Positions 1 through 8,277 of a stretch of DNA of 64,000 bases are shown here, in pieces. Under the pieces are notes generated by a model that saw nothing but the letters and a program-made list of their open reading frames with translations, had not been told where the DNA came from and searched no databases. The translations under genes were made by a program, and so were the position numbers. The DNA comes from Chloroflexota bacterium. GTDB taxonomy: Bacteria; Chloroflexota; Anaerolineae; Aggregatilineales; Phototrophicaceae. How positions within the stretch are numbered: position 1 is the first letter of the stretch; each line of letters begins with the position of its first letter. The stretch covers positions 1 through 64,000 of the forward strand of contig JAPPFH010000119.1 of the NCBI GenBank assembly GCA_028875185.1. Direction: 5' to 3'.

Positions 1-123
1 AACTTTCATACTGAGCCGCACCACCTCACTACAGAACCTAACAGCTAGGGAAGGGGAGATCTTAGAAAAGAGATTCTTTTGCACAACTAGCTTTCACTTA
101 CTTCTGCTGAATGGGAAGGCAAA

Positions 124-1389
124 ATGGCGACAATTGAAGAGCAAGTCGAAGTGTTGATGTCGGGCGCGGCTTATGGCGACGCGGCCACGCGCGACAATAT
201 GCGCAAGGAATTGCGCGCGCGTTTGGCTGAATGCGAGCGCGAAAGGCGGCCCCTGCGCGTGTATTGCGGCTATGATCCACGCACATCGGATTTGCATTTG
301 GGGCACACGATCACGATGCGCAAGCTGCGGCAGTTCCAGGATTTCGGCCATGATGTGACATTTTTGGTGGGCACGTTCACCAGTTTGATCGGCGACCCGT
401 CCGACAAGGAGTCGGCTCGTGATCAGTTGACGATGCGGAATGTCGAAGACAATGCGCGCACTTATGCCGAGCAAGCCTTCAAGATTCTGGATGAAGGCAG
501 GACGCGCGTCCGCCGCAACGATGAGTGGCTGGCGCCGCTGGATTTCGCCGATATCATCCGCTTGGCGAGTCATTTCACGGTGCAGCAGTTTATGGCGCGC
601 GAGAATTTCGCCAAGCGCGTCGAAGAGGAAAAAGCGATATACCTGCATGAGTTCTTTTACGCGCTGATGCAGGCTTATGACGCGGTGGCGCAGGAAGCGG
701 ATGTGCAGGTCGGCGGGCAGGACCAGCTATTCAATATCTTGGTCGCCGGGCGGAAATTGCAGACCGGCTTGGGCCAGAAGCCGCAGATCGCCATCATCAT
801 GGGCGAGAGCTTGCCGGGCACCGATGGCGAGATCAAGATGTCCAAGAGTTTGGGCAATCATATCCCCTTGCTATCCGAGCCTTGGGATATGTTCGGCAAA
901 GTGATGAGCCTGCCGGATAAGGCGATGGGCGCGTATCACAAGCTGATCCTTGGCTGGACGCCGGCGCGAGTTAATGCGCTGGAAACGGAACTGCGCTCGG
1001 GCGAGGCGCATCCCAACGAGGTTAAGATGCAGCTGGCGCGCGAAATCGTGGGCATCTTCCACAGCCCAAATGATGCGGCCGCCGCTCAAGCGCGCTGGGA
1101 TGAGGTCTTCCGCGGCGGGGCGGGCGTGCCAGATGATATTGAAGAAGCGGCGCTGCAAGGCGAAGAGGAAATCCGCGATATCCTCTTGCGGCTCAATATG
1201 GTGGGCAGCCGTGGTGAAGCCCGCCGTTTGATCCAGCAGAATGGCGTCCGGCTGAATGACGCCAAAGTGGAAAGCCTTCAGGCGACGGTCTCGCTGGAAA
1301 TGCTGCCGGCGGTGCTGCAAGTGGGCAAGCGCCAGTTTGTGCGGCTGGTGCGCGCGAACGGCGACGGTGGCGAGCAGCCAATTGCTTAA
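124..1389 (+). CDS. tyrS: Tyrosyl-tRNA synthetase
   Basis: This cytoplasmic class I aminoacyl-tRNA synthetase charges tRNA-Tyr with tyrosine. At 421 residues it has the usual bacterial length. The HIGH-type signature reads HLGHT near residues 58-62, and an exact KMSKS loop lies at 238-242. The last 60 residues, containing RLNMVGSRGEARRLIQQNGV, look like the S4 RNA-binding domain. The ATG at 124 is preceded by a GGGAAGG Shine-Dalgarno sequence. No T-box or other leader is visible in the 123 bases upstream, unlike valS later in the window. The 3' end overlaps the probable start of the next gene, a CoA-transferase subunit, which suggests co-transcription. The identification is secure. Confidence 0.95.
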   Translation: MATIEEQVEVLMSGAAYGDAATRDNMRKELRARLAECERERRPLRVYCGYDPRTSDLHLGHTITMRKLRQFQDFGHDVTFLVGTFTSLIGDPSDKESARDQLTMRNVEDNARTYAEQAFKILDEGRTRVRRNDEWLAPLDFADIIRLASHFTVQQFMARENFAKRVEEEKAIYLHEFFYALMQAYDAVAQEADVQVGGQDQLFNILVAGRKLQTGLGQKPQIAIIMGESLPGTDGEIKMSKSLGNHIPLLSEPWDMFGKVMSLPDKAMGAYHKLILGWTPARVNALETELRSGEAHPNEVKMQLAREIVGIFHSPNDAAAAQARWDEVFRGGAGVPDDIEEAALQGEEEIRDILLRLNMVGSRGEARRLIQQNGVRLNDAKVESLQATVSLEMLPAVLQVGKRQFVRLVRANGDGGEQPIA

Positions 1390-2272
1390 CGCAAGCGAAT
1401 ACACGATTGACGAGTTGATCTGCGTTTGCGTCTCGCGGCAGGTGCGCGATGGCGATGTTTGGGCGCAGGGCATAAACACGCCCTTGGTGGCCGCTGGCTT
1501 GATTTTGGGAAAGCTGCGCCACGCGCCGCGCGCCCGTTTCACGTCGGCGATTGGTCAGGCGCTGGTGCAAGATTGGGGTCCGCTTGGGATTTCGCACATT
1601 GAGAATCTTTGGGTGGGTGCGGGGTTGATCCACTTGGGATTCGCCGCCGGCGCCGCGGAGATCTTGCCCAAGTTTCAGCCCAAGGAATTTTTCCGACCGG
1701 CGCAAGTTGATCGGCGAGGCAATACCAATAACATCGCCTTTGGGGTGGATTATCACAAGCCGCGGATGCGATTGCCCGGCAGCGGCGGCATCCCCGATGT
1801 CACGCCAAATTATGATCACGCTTACCTGTACGTGCCGCGCCACTCGCGGCTGACATTCGCCAGCAAGATTGATTTCATCAGCGGGTTGGGACACGCAACC
1901 CAACGAAAGCGAGGCGGCGGACCGCGCTATCTGATTAGCGATCTGGGTCAGTTTGACTGGCAGGGGGGCAGGATGCGCCTCACCAGCATCCATCCGGGCG
2001 TGGAGTTAGAGCGCATTCGGCGCAAGACCGGTTTCGAGCTAGATGTCGCCGCTGATCTATCGGAGACGCCTCCGCCCAATGAAGAGGACTTGAGTTTATT
2101 GCGCGACAAGATTGACCCCCTGAATACGCGGAAGCTGGAAACACTAGGCGGGGCGGCGCGCAAGGAATTGCTGCGCGAAATCTTGCGGCGCGAAAAGGTG
2201 AATCAGCTTGGGGAGGCTGCCGAGCGCCATTCGCCGATGCCGCGAAAGCGATCGGAACCCGAGGCCAAATAG
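1367..2272 (+). CDS. CoA-transferase beta subunit (glutaconate/IpdB-like)
   Basis: This looks like the beta subunit of a two-subunit family I CoA-transferase (GctB/IpdB type), which moves CoA between carboxylic acids. The N-terminal TIDELI, the central GISHIENLWVGAG and the Gly/Asn-rich RRGNTNNIAFG stretch fit the family. The substrate cannot be read from sequence. The open frame runs back into tyrS. I chose the GTG at 1367, which gives 301 residues starting MASSQLLN and overlaps tyrS by 23 bases; a TTG at 1382 is also possible. The probable alpha partner lies about 3.8 kb downstream at 6103 instead of next door, which is unusual. The 3' end overlaps the convergent binding-protein gene by about 70 bases. 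Confidence 0.75.
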   Translation: MASSQLLNASEYTIDELICVCVSRQVRDGDVWAQGINTPLVAAGLILGKLRHAPRARFTSAIGQALVQDWGPLGISHIENLWVGAGLIHLGFAAGAAEILPKFQPKEFFRPAQVDRRGNTNNIAFGVDYHKPRMRLPGSGGIPDVTPNYDHAYLYVPRHSRLTFASKIDFISGLGHATQRKRGGGPRYLISDLGQFDWQGGRMRLTSIHPGVELERIRRKTGFELDVAADLSETPPPNEEDLSLLRDKIDPLNTRKLETLGGAARKELLREILRREKVNQLGEAAERHSPMPRKRSEPEAK

Positions 2273-3984
2273 TTCAATTGAATGCCCTCGATCTGATCGC
2301 TGACGACGAATGTATATAGCGGATAGTAAAGCGGAATGGCAATTGCGCTCTCGGCAAAGGCGGCTTGAAGCCCCAGCAGAAGCGTGGCGCGGCGGTCGGG
2401 GTAGATTTCGCGGCGCGCCCCCTCGATGAGTTCGGCGATTTCAGGATCGGCCGCGGCGCCGTAATTCCGCCCGCTTCCATGTTGCGCTGGATGCCAAAAG
2501 CGGTAAAGATCAAAATCGCTAGCGGCTGGCAGCGCGATAATCGCGGTCTGAAAACGCCCGGTTGACAGGCGGTTTGCAAGGTCGTCCGCGTTGGCGGAAT
2601 CAATCTGCGCAGCAAAACCGAGTTGTCCCCAGTGATTTGCAACTTCATCAGCGAAATTACGCAAGGCGGGCGCGTCTTCAATGAGCAGGCTTAGGAGCGT
2701 CTCCGTGTCGCCATTGTCATCGGCGTCAGCAGCGGCGTCTTCTTCGCTGGCGCTCGCGGGGAAGATGCCAGTCGCGCTCAAGAGCGCGCGCGCCTGCTCC
2801 AGGTCTTGGCTGTGCCAGAAGGCATGGGGCAGGTAAATTGAAGAGCCAGGCGTATAGGGACTGTCGGCGTAGGTGACATCGGCGCCAAAATGTTTATGGA
2901 CCAGCTTTGGCAGATCCAGGCTGAGCGCGAGCGCCTGACGAACACGCCGTTCGGCGACACGCGCGTCATTCCAATTATAGATGAGCATGGTGATTGCCGG
3001 CGCCGCTTGCGTATAGACTTGCCCGTTAGGCAGATCGAGCAGCCGGCCGCGCGGCGCGACATTGGCGAGCGCGTTGACCGCGCCGGAAGCGTAGGCAGCC
3101 AAAGCCGATTCAGAATCCGGATACAAGTGAAAGCTCAAGCGGGCGAGCGCGTATCGTCCCGGCGATTCCGGGCGTTCAAGGTAGACGGGCGCGCGAGCAA
3201 GGTCAACTGCGCTGACGGCTTTCCGCGCCCCCAGCCGCAGCCCGGCGAGCTGATACGGTCCCGTCCCAATCGGCGAGAGATTGAAGGGGTGCTGCGCCAG
3301 TTGCGACATCGTCGTGCCGCGCAGCGCATGCTCCGGCAGAATGCCGATCGTCAGCAGATACGGGAAGCTGCTCTGCGGCTGCGCCAGGCGGAATCGCAGC
3401 AGATGATCATTGAGCTTCTGTGTCTCGACCGTGGCAAAGAACTCGCCAAATGGTGAGATGCTGGCGTAGGCGGGATCGCTGAGCAGGGACATGGTGTAAG
3501 CGACATCATCGGCGCCGAAGGGCCTGCCGTCATGCCAGCGCGCGTCTTGGCGCAGCCGGACCACATACTCAATGCCATCGGATGATATGACGAGCTGCTC
3601 CGCCAGCCGCGGCACAACTTCGCCATATTGGTTGGTGGCGAAGAGCCCCTCAAATATCAGACTGGATATGTCGCGGTCGACTGGATTCAAATGGGCAAAT
3701 AGCGGATTCAAACGTTGAACGCTGCCGACGATGCCTTCGCGGTAGGGCGCTGCTGGCGCGCGGGAGACGCCGGCGGCAGGCTCCGCGGCGTCGGTATCGT
3801 CCTCTGCCGGAGGCGGCGCTTGGGTCGCCACAGGCGAGGCCGCCGGGGCTGCGACAAAGGTTTGCGTGGGCGCGGCCCGCTGCAACTGATTGGTCTGCCG
3901 GTTTATTCGGAATACCGCTCCGGCGATGAATAGAACCAGAGCAATGAGCAAAGCGATCAATTGCCAGCGGCAGCCGCGAAACAT
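2203..3984 (-). CDS. Solo ABC transporter substrate-binding protein, family 5
   Basis: This is a periplasmic-type binding protein of the peptide/nickel (DppA/OppA) family. The signature HDGRPFGADDVAYT and the preceding LRQDARWHDG are typical of SBP family 5. The N-terminus has one hydrophobic segment (about residues 8-28) without a lipobox Cys, so it is probably an uncleaved anchor. An Ala/Pro/Thr-rich linker follows. A TTG lies eight codons upstream, but the ATG at 3984 is the better start. No permease or ATPase genes are adjacent, so it is a solo binding protein. It could serve a distant transporter or act as a sensor. Its end overlaps the convergent CoA-transferase gene. Confidence 0.8.
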   Translation of the reverse strand: MFRGCRWQLIALLIALVLFIAGAVFRINRQTNQLQRAAPTQTFVAAPAASPVATQAPPPAEDDTDAAEPAAGVSRAPAAPYREGIVGSVQRLNPLFAHLNPVDRDISSLIFEGLFATNQYGEVVPRLAEQLVISSDGIEYVVRLRQDARWHDGRPFGADDVAYTMSLLSDPAYASISPFGEFFATVETQKLNDHLLRFRLAQPQSSFPYLLTIGILPEHALRGTTMSQLAQHPFNLSPIGTGPYQLAGLRLGARKAVSAVDLARAPVYLERPESPGRYALARLSFHLYPDSESALAAYASGAVNALANVAPRGRLLDLPNGQVYTQAAPAITMLIYNWNDARVAERRVRQALALSLDLPKLVHKHFGADVTYADSPYTPGSSIYLPHAFWHSQDLEQARALLSATGIFPASASEEDAAADADDNGDTETLLSLLIEDAPALRNFADEVANHWGQLGFAAQIDSANADDLANRLSTGRFQTAIIALPAASDFDLYRFWHPAQHGSGRNYGAAADPEIAELIEGARREIYPDRRATLLLGLQAAFAESAIAIPLYYPLYTFVVSDQIEGIQLNYLASGSDRFRGIGEWRSAASPS

Positions 3985-4061
3985 AGTGCGCTCATCAGAT
4001 ACCTGCAATGCGCACTTAGTTTAACAGAAGGCCGGCGGATATTCGATTGTGGTCAGAATCT

Positions 4062-4236
4062 GGAGTGGTGAATTTCATTGATAGCGAGACAAACCCCCAT
4101 CCCCCGGCCCCTTGCCCCCACAAGGAGGGAAGGGGAGTTATTCAAGGAATTACGGGCTTTTGAAGTCCCTCCCTCATTTTGGGGGAGGGATTTAGGGTGG
4201 GGGAAACGAGGTATATTTCAACACATTCACCACTCC
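4062..4236. repeat. MITE-like dispersed repeat, copy 1 (175 bp)
   Basis: The element is bounded by perfect 12-bp terminal inverted repeats: GGAGTGGTGAAT at 4062-4073 and ATTCACCACTCC at 4225-4236. The interior is rich in C- and G-runs that can fold back, and it matches copies at 27968-28172 and 42468-42708. The right terminus sits directly against the secG stop codon (4237-4239, minus strand), so the element may also serve as its transcription end. It contains a conceptual ORF (MIARQTPIPRP...), which is part of the repeat and not a gene. There is no transposase, so this is a non-autonomous element. Confidence 0.85.
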
Positions 4237-4464
4237 CTAGCCCGGGGTCGCCACTGCGAACAAGGCGATGCCGAGAAAGGCGATCGATAGAAAGATCGTG
4301 ATGCGGAAAAGCGTCTTTTCCAAACCGCGGCGGGTGCGCGCGATGCCACCGCCAGCGTCGCCGCCCAATAGGCTGCCAAGCGCGCCGCCTTTGACCTGCA
4401 GCAAAATCAAGACAATCAACACGATTGATAAAACGATAGACGTGATTTGCAGAGCCGCCGCCAT
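4237..4464 (-). CDS. secG: Preprotein translocase subunit SecG
   Basis: SecG is a small integral-membrane subunit of the SecYEG channel that assists protein export. The 75 residues contain two hydrophobic helices (ITSIVLSIVLIVLILLQV and the C-terminal FLSIAFLGIALFAVA) joined by the conserved Gly-rich loop GGALGSLLGGDAGGG. The frame extends 19 codons upstream, but the ATG at 4464 has a GGGAG Shine-Dalgarno at the right spacing and gives a normal SecG. It lies downstream of the CtpA-type protease on the same strand. Its stop codon abuts the MITE-like repeat. Confidence 0.92.
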   Translation of the reverse strand: MAAALQITSIVLSIVLIVLILLQVKGGALGSLLGGDAGGGIARTRRGLEKTLFRITIFLSIAFLGIALFAVATPG

Positions 4465-4588
4465 CTCCACGCTCCCCGCGAAATTTCGAGCAATCAACAG
4501 GCGAAGTATATCATCAGGCAAGGGCTTTGGCTAGCGCGAGATGACCGACTGGACCCTGCCGATAATGCTTGTACGCATCCCGATTTAT

Positions 4589-5791
4589 TCAGTCGCGCCG
4601 GGATTCGAGATAGCCAATTGCGGAGGCCAGCTGCGGGTCCGCTTTTTCATCGCCGGCTGTGTCGGGATTCCACTCGACGATGATATCGGGCTTTATTCCC
4701 TGCTGATGGATCCAGTTTCCCGTCGGCGTCAACCAATGCCGCGCGGTGAGGCGCAAACAGCCTTCATTTGAGAGCTCCGTCAGATTTTGCACGGTGCCTT
4801 TGCCGAATGTCGTCTCGCCAATGACAGTAACGACGCCATGGTCTTGCATGGCGCCGGCGAAGACTTCGGCGGCGCTCGCGCTGGATTCGTTGACGAGAAC
4901 CACAATCGGCACGCTGATTTCGGCGTATCCGCCGCTGGCGCGGGTGACTTCCTCGCTCTGATCGCGCGCGACTTGCCGCAGCAGGATGCCGTCTTCGATA
5001 AAAGCGCTGCCGATTTCGATGGCGCTGGCCAAGGTGCCGCCCGGGTTGTTGCGAATGTCGAATATCAGCCCGTTGGTATTGGCGATATCGACCGCGTCCA
5101 AGGCTTCGTCAAGTTGGGAGCGCGAGAGATCGTGGAAATCGAGCATGGTGATATGGGCGATGTTTTCGCCGACGATTTCGTAGCTAACGTTAGGCGTTCT
5201 GAAGGTGTCGCGCATGATTTCAAAGGTGATGAACCCAGCGCCGCGTTTGAAGACGATGGTGACCGTCGTGCCGCGCGCTCCCGGCACTAGCGCCGACAGC
5301 TCTGTCTGCGAAAAGCCTGATACGCTTCTGCCGTCAACTTCGTGAAAGACATCGCCTGGCCGCACGCCGGCCGCTTCCGCCGGCGCGCCTGGTATGACGT
5401 TGACGACTTCAATCAATCCAGTCTCTTCATTAGTCTTGCTGGTTACGCCGATGCCAGTAAATTCGCCGGAGAAATTTCGGCTCTGCGGGCAAAGGTCGGG
5501 GCTAAGGTATCCGCTATGCGTATCTTCGAGCGCGTCGACCATGCCTTTGATGGCGCCGTCAACCAGCGTATCGGCCTCGACCGACTCGATATAGCGCGAA
5601 TTGATGATGGCGAAAGCCTCGAGGACGGGCTCGAGCGTCTCATCATTTTTGACGGGCGAAGCGCGCCAATGCCCGTCGGTGATGGAGCGCGCCAAGTTGC
5701 CGGCGGCGAATCCGAATACAAAAACGGCTAGCGCAACCAGCGCCGATTTCGGAATCCGCGAGCGCCAGCGGTACGCGCGCAACGGTTTCAT
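4589..5791 (-). CDS. S41 family C-terminal processing peptidase (CtpA-like)
   Basis: This is a membrane-anchored serine protease of the tail-specific/CtpA family, acting outside the membrane. The 400 residues show an N-terminal signal anchor (ALVALAVFVFGFAAGNLA), then a helical region, a PDZ domain (GIGVTSKTNEETGLIEVVNV followed by GVRPGDVF), and the S41 catalytic core. The nucleophile Ser is in NESSASAAEVFAGAMQD and the catalytic Lys is in FGKGTVQ. The ending, GIKPDIIVEW, is typical of the family. It is upstream of secG on the same strand with a gap of about 120 bases. The native substrate is unknown. Confidence 0.9.
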   Translation of the reverse strand: MKPLRAYRWRSRIPKSALVALAVFVFGFAAGNLARSITDGHWRASPVKNDETLEPVLEAFAIINSRYIESVEADTLVDGAIKGMVDALEDTHSGYLSPDLCPQSRNFSGEFTGIGVTSKTNEETGLIEVVNVIPGAPAEAAGVRPGDVFHEVDGRSVSGFSQTELSALVPGARGTTVTIVFKRGAGFITFEIMRDTFRTPNVSYEIVGENIAHITMLDFHDLSRSQLDEALDAVDIANTNGLIFDIRNNPGGTLASAIEIGSAFIEDGILLRQVARDQSEEVTRASGGYAEISVPIVVLVNESSASAAEVFAGAMQDHGVVTVIGETTFGKGTVQNLTELSNEGCLRLTARHWLTPTGNWIHQQGIKPDIIVEWNPDTAGDEKADPQLASAIGYLESRRD

Positions 5792-6102
5792 CGCAGGTCT
5801 CTATACAGTGCGGAAGTCCCCATACCGATATAGTATAAGCGAGTATCGCTTCCCCGCGAAACGCGACATGATTGGCATTAGGATTTGCGCGTTAAAAGTC
5901 TAAGCTTTCGCCGAAGCCCCATAGAAGGGGAGCATAATACGCGGATTAGATATGAGAATCACGGCACATACTGGGTTCGACAGGCGCTATTGAGTACAAA
6001 ATTGATTCCAGACGGCGGATGCCAATCAAGCCATGCGGTCAGCGGCTGAGGATGGGGCGGAAGGCAAGCGGCAAGTGAGGCGGATCGACGGGGCGGCAAT
6101 CA
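5792..6102. other. Intergenic region between divergent genes
   Basis: These 311 bases separate the divergently transcribed CtpA-type protease and the CoA-transferase alpha gene, so promoters for both should lie here. The AT-rich stretch around 5821-5845 could hold a promoter for the minus-strand gene. I found no clear -35/-10 pair, RNA gene or palindrome. Confidence 0.4.
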
Positions 6103-6903
6103 ATGGCTGAGATATTTGCGCCGTTAGAAGAGGCGGCGGCGGCGGTGAGAGACGGCGGCACTTTGGCTTTGGGCGGGATGACGCTTTATCGGCGCCCTAT
6201 CGGCTTTGTAAAGGCGCTTCTGGCCAGGGGGCGCCCGCCGAAGGATCTTACACTGCTCAGTTTTACCGGCGGGTTGGAATCGGATCTATTGGTCGGCGCT
6301 GGCTGCGTTACGCGAGTGCGCTCAGCTTATTTCGGTCTGGAAGCTTTTGGCTTGGCGCCAATGTTCACGCAGTTCGTTCAATCGCAGCGAATTGAGGTGG
6401 TTGAAGAGACGGAAGCCAGCATCGTAATGGGAATTCGCGCTCAGATCGCGCAAGTGGGTTATTTGCCGTCGAAAGCCTGGTTGGGCACGGACTTGCCATC
6501 ATTGCGCCCGGATGTAAAGACCGTGAAGGATCCTTACACTGGCGACGCGTTGCTGGCGTTTCCAGCGATCCCGGTTGATGTAGCGGTAATCCACGGCTTG
6601 GCTGGCGACCGCGAGGGCAATGTGATGATCAACAATAATCTGGGCATTGATATGGAGCTCGTCTATGTTGCGGATACGGTGATCGCGACGGTTGAACGGA
6701 TTGTTGATCGCTTGGAGCGGTCAACGGACGGCGTGATCATTCCCCATCCCGGCTGCGACATAGTGGTGGAACTGCCCGGAGGGGCGGCGCCGACCAGCTG
6801 TTATCCGCTGTATCCACTGGCGGGCGAAGAAATTCTCAAATATACAGAAGCTTGCAATGCCGGTCGCTTTGCGCAGTACCTGGCGCGCATTGCGCAGCTT
6901 TGA
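6103..6903 (+). CDS. CoA-transferase alpha subunit (glutaconate/IpdA-like)
   Basis: This is the probable alpha subunit of a family I heteromeric CoA-transferase. The N-terminal DGGTLALGGMTLYRRPIGFV matches the Gly-rich CoA-binding opening of the family, and the GLAGDREGNVMINNN segment is also typical. At 266 residues it has normal subunit length. The ATG at 6103 follows a purine/G-rich GACGGGGCGG. The matching beta subunit is at 1367-2272 on the same strand, separated by three minus-strand genes, so the pair is split here. The TPP riboswitch begins about 60 bases downstream and belongs to the next operon. The acyl substrate cannot be assigned. Confidence 0.8.
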   Translation: MAEIFAPLEEAAAAVRDGGTLALGGMTLYRRPIGFVKALLARGRPPKDLTLLSFTGGLESDLLVGAGCVTRVRSAYFGLEAFGLAPMFTQFVQSQRIEVVEETEASIVMGIRAQIAQVGYLPSKAWLGTDLPSLRPDVKTVKDPYTGDALLAFPAIPVDVAVIHGLAGDREGNVMINNNLGIDMELVYVADTVIATVERIVDRLERSTDGVIIPHPGCDIVVELPGGAAPTSCYPLYPLAGEEILKYTEACNAGRFAQYLARIAQL

Positions 6904-6964
6904 AGGCAATATATTGCGGCGCGCGCATTTACACAGTACAATTGTCAGTGACGACAAAATGTCG

Positions 6965-7057
6965 AGACTTGGGGAGCTCGCGCAAGCGGGCTGAGAGGGC
7001 GTGGAATTCATGCCGACCCACACACCTGATCCAGGTAATGCTGGCGTAGGGATGTCT
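6965..7057 (+). promoter_or_regulatory. TPP (THI-box) riboswitch
   Basis: The hallmark elements of the thiamine pyrophosphate aptamer are present in order. A GGGGAGCTC stem start is followed by GGGCTGAGAGGG with the conserved CTGAGA core. Further 3' comes ACCTGATCCAGGTAATGCTGGCGTAGGGA, split here around its conserved residues (ACCTGAT, TAATGC, GCGTAGGGA). The flanks AGAC (6965-6968) and GTCT (7054-7057) close P1. It stands upstream of a thiamine-type ABC transporter, exactly as expected for TPP-repressed uptake genes. Confidence 0.95.
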
Positions 7058-7073
7058 GAAGCACCCTTGTTTT

Positions 7074-7107
7074 AGCCACCCCTGTTCACACCCCGTCAGG
7101 GGTGGCT
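7074..7107 (+). terminator. Hairpin of the TPP riboswitch expression platform
   Basis: A perfect 11-bp stem (AGCCACCCCTG at 7074-7084, CAGGGGTGGCT at 7097-7107) with a 12-base loop follows the aptamer. No clean U-tract follows; the next bases are GCTGTTTGCG. It may be an intrinsic terminator with a weak tail, or a structure stopping transcription by another route. The translation start is 117 bases further on. Confidence 0.6.
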
Positions 7108-7224
7108 GCTGTTTGCGCGGAATCCAGCGATCCAGGTCTCAGGCAATTGCGAATGCGGCGCAGGCAAGATCTGCGCGCATGTCGCAGTCGGTTGATTGTC
7201 CAAATGAGACGAAGGAAGAAAGTC

Positions 7225-8277
7225 ATGATTCCGCGCGCAATCTCAGTAATGCTGTTGATCTTTGCCGCTGTCTTCGCCGCGTCGGCTCAAGAAGAGAATA
7301 GGCTTGTGCTGCTGACGCACGACAGCTTTGCCATGACTGAAGATGTGCTGGCAGCCTTCGAGGCGCATACTGGCGTATCGCTGGAAATCTTGCGCTCTGG
7401 CGATGCGGGCCAGATGGTCAACCAGGCGATTTTGAGCAAGAACAATCCGCTCGGCGATCTGCTCTATGGTGTGGACAGCACTTTTCTGAGTCGGGCGCTG
7501 GAGGCGGAGATATTCGCGTCCTATGAGTCGCCGGTGATTGCGCGCGTAGGCGAAGCGTTCATCCCCGACGACAGCTTCCGCGTGACGCCGATCAATTACG
7601 GCGATGTCTGCCTCAATTACGACATCGCTTATTTCGAGGCGCGCGAACTGGCGCTGCCGGCGAGCCTGAGCGATCTATCGAAAGAAGAATATCGGGGATT
7701 GCTGGTGGCGGAGAATCCGGCGACCTCTTCGCCCGGGCTGGCTTTTCTGTTGGCGACAGTCGCTGAATTCGGCGTCGATGGCGACTACACCTATCTGGAT
7801 TATTGGCAAGATTTGGAGGCGAACGACCTGCTGGTGGTTGATGGCTGGACCGACGCCTATTACGGTGAGTTCATGGTGACGGGCCGCGACTCGGGTTCGC
7901 GCCCGATGGTCGTCAGCTACGCGAGCAGCCCGCCGGCGGAGGTTTACTACAGTGAAGATCCGGAGGCCGGCGCGATCACAGGCGCCATCGTTGGCGACAA
8001 TATGTGCTACCGGCAGATTGAGTACGTCGGCATCCTCGCTGGCGCGGCCAACGAAGAGGCGGCGCGGCAATTCGTCGACTTCATGCTGAGCCCGCCTTTC
8101 CAGGAAGAGTTGCCGCTGAATATGTTTGTATTCCCGGTGCGGGACGATGTCATGCTGCCGGAAGTTTTCGCCGAGTACGCTTCGATTCCTGAGAATCCGG
8201 CAAATGTGGACGCGGCCGAGATTGAGGCGAACCGCGAAGAGTGGATCCAAGCCTGGATGGAGGTCATGCTGCGTTGA
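7225..8277 (+). CDS. thiB: Thiamine-type ABC transporter substrate-binding protein
   Basis: This exported binding protein captures thiamine or a phosphorylated form for import. The frame is open further upstream, but the ATG at 7225 has a strong GGAAGAAAG Shine-Dalgarno and starts a clear signal peptide (MIPRAISVMLLIFAAVFAAS, with a cleavage site near SAQ). That gives 350 residues. The body resembles the ThiB/iron-type extracellular family: LVLLTHDSFA at the mature N-terminus, YGDVCLNYD, and the C-terminal ARQFVDFMLSPPFQE. The upstream TPP riboswitch and the ThiP/ThiQ-like genes that follow support the thiamine assignment. The stop codon overlaps the next start by one base (TGATG). Confidence 0.9.
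   Translation: MIPRAISVMLLIFAAVFAASAQEENRLVLLTHDSFAMTEDVLAAFEAHTGVSLEILRSGDAGQMVNQAILSKNNPLGDLLYGVDSTFLSRALEAEIFASYESPVIARVGEAFIPDDSFRVTPINYGDVCLNYDIAYFEARELALPASLSDLSKEEYRGLLVAENPATSSPGLAFLLATVAEFGVDGDYTYLDYWQDLEANDLLVVDGWTDAYYGEFMVTGRDSGSRPMVVSYASSPPAEVYYSEDPEAGAITGAIVGDNMCYRQIEYVGILAGAANEEAARQFVDFMLSPPFQEELPLNMFVFPVRDDVMLPEVFAEYASIPENPANVDAAEIEANREEWIQAWMEVMLR

Noticed and set aside
1..123. T-box or leader regulation of tyrS
   Set aside because: No T-box core or terminator is visible in the available upstream sequence, though the window starts only 123 bases before the gene.
4078..4290. Open frame MIARQTPIPRPLAPTRREGELFK..., also at 27951-28157 and 42483-42713
   Set aside because: It lies wholly or mostly inside the MITE-like repeat, occurs in several orientations, and changes length with repeat insertions.
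5965..6000. tmRNA-like GGGTTCGACAGGCGC upstream of the CoA-transferase alpha gene
   Set aside because: No matching 3' acceptor half, tag frame or CCA end could be found within a plausible distance.
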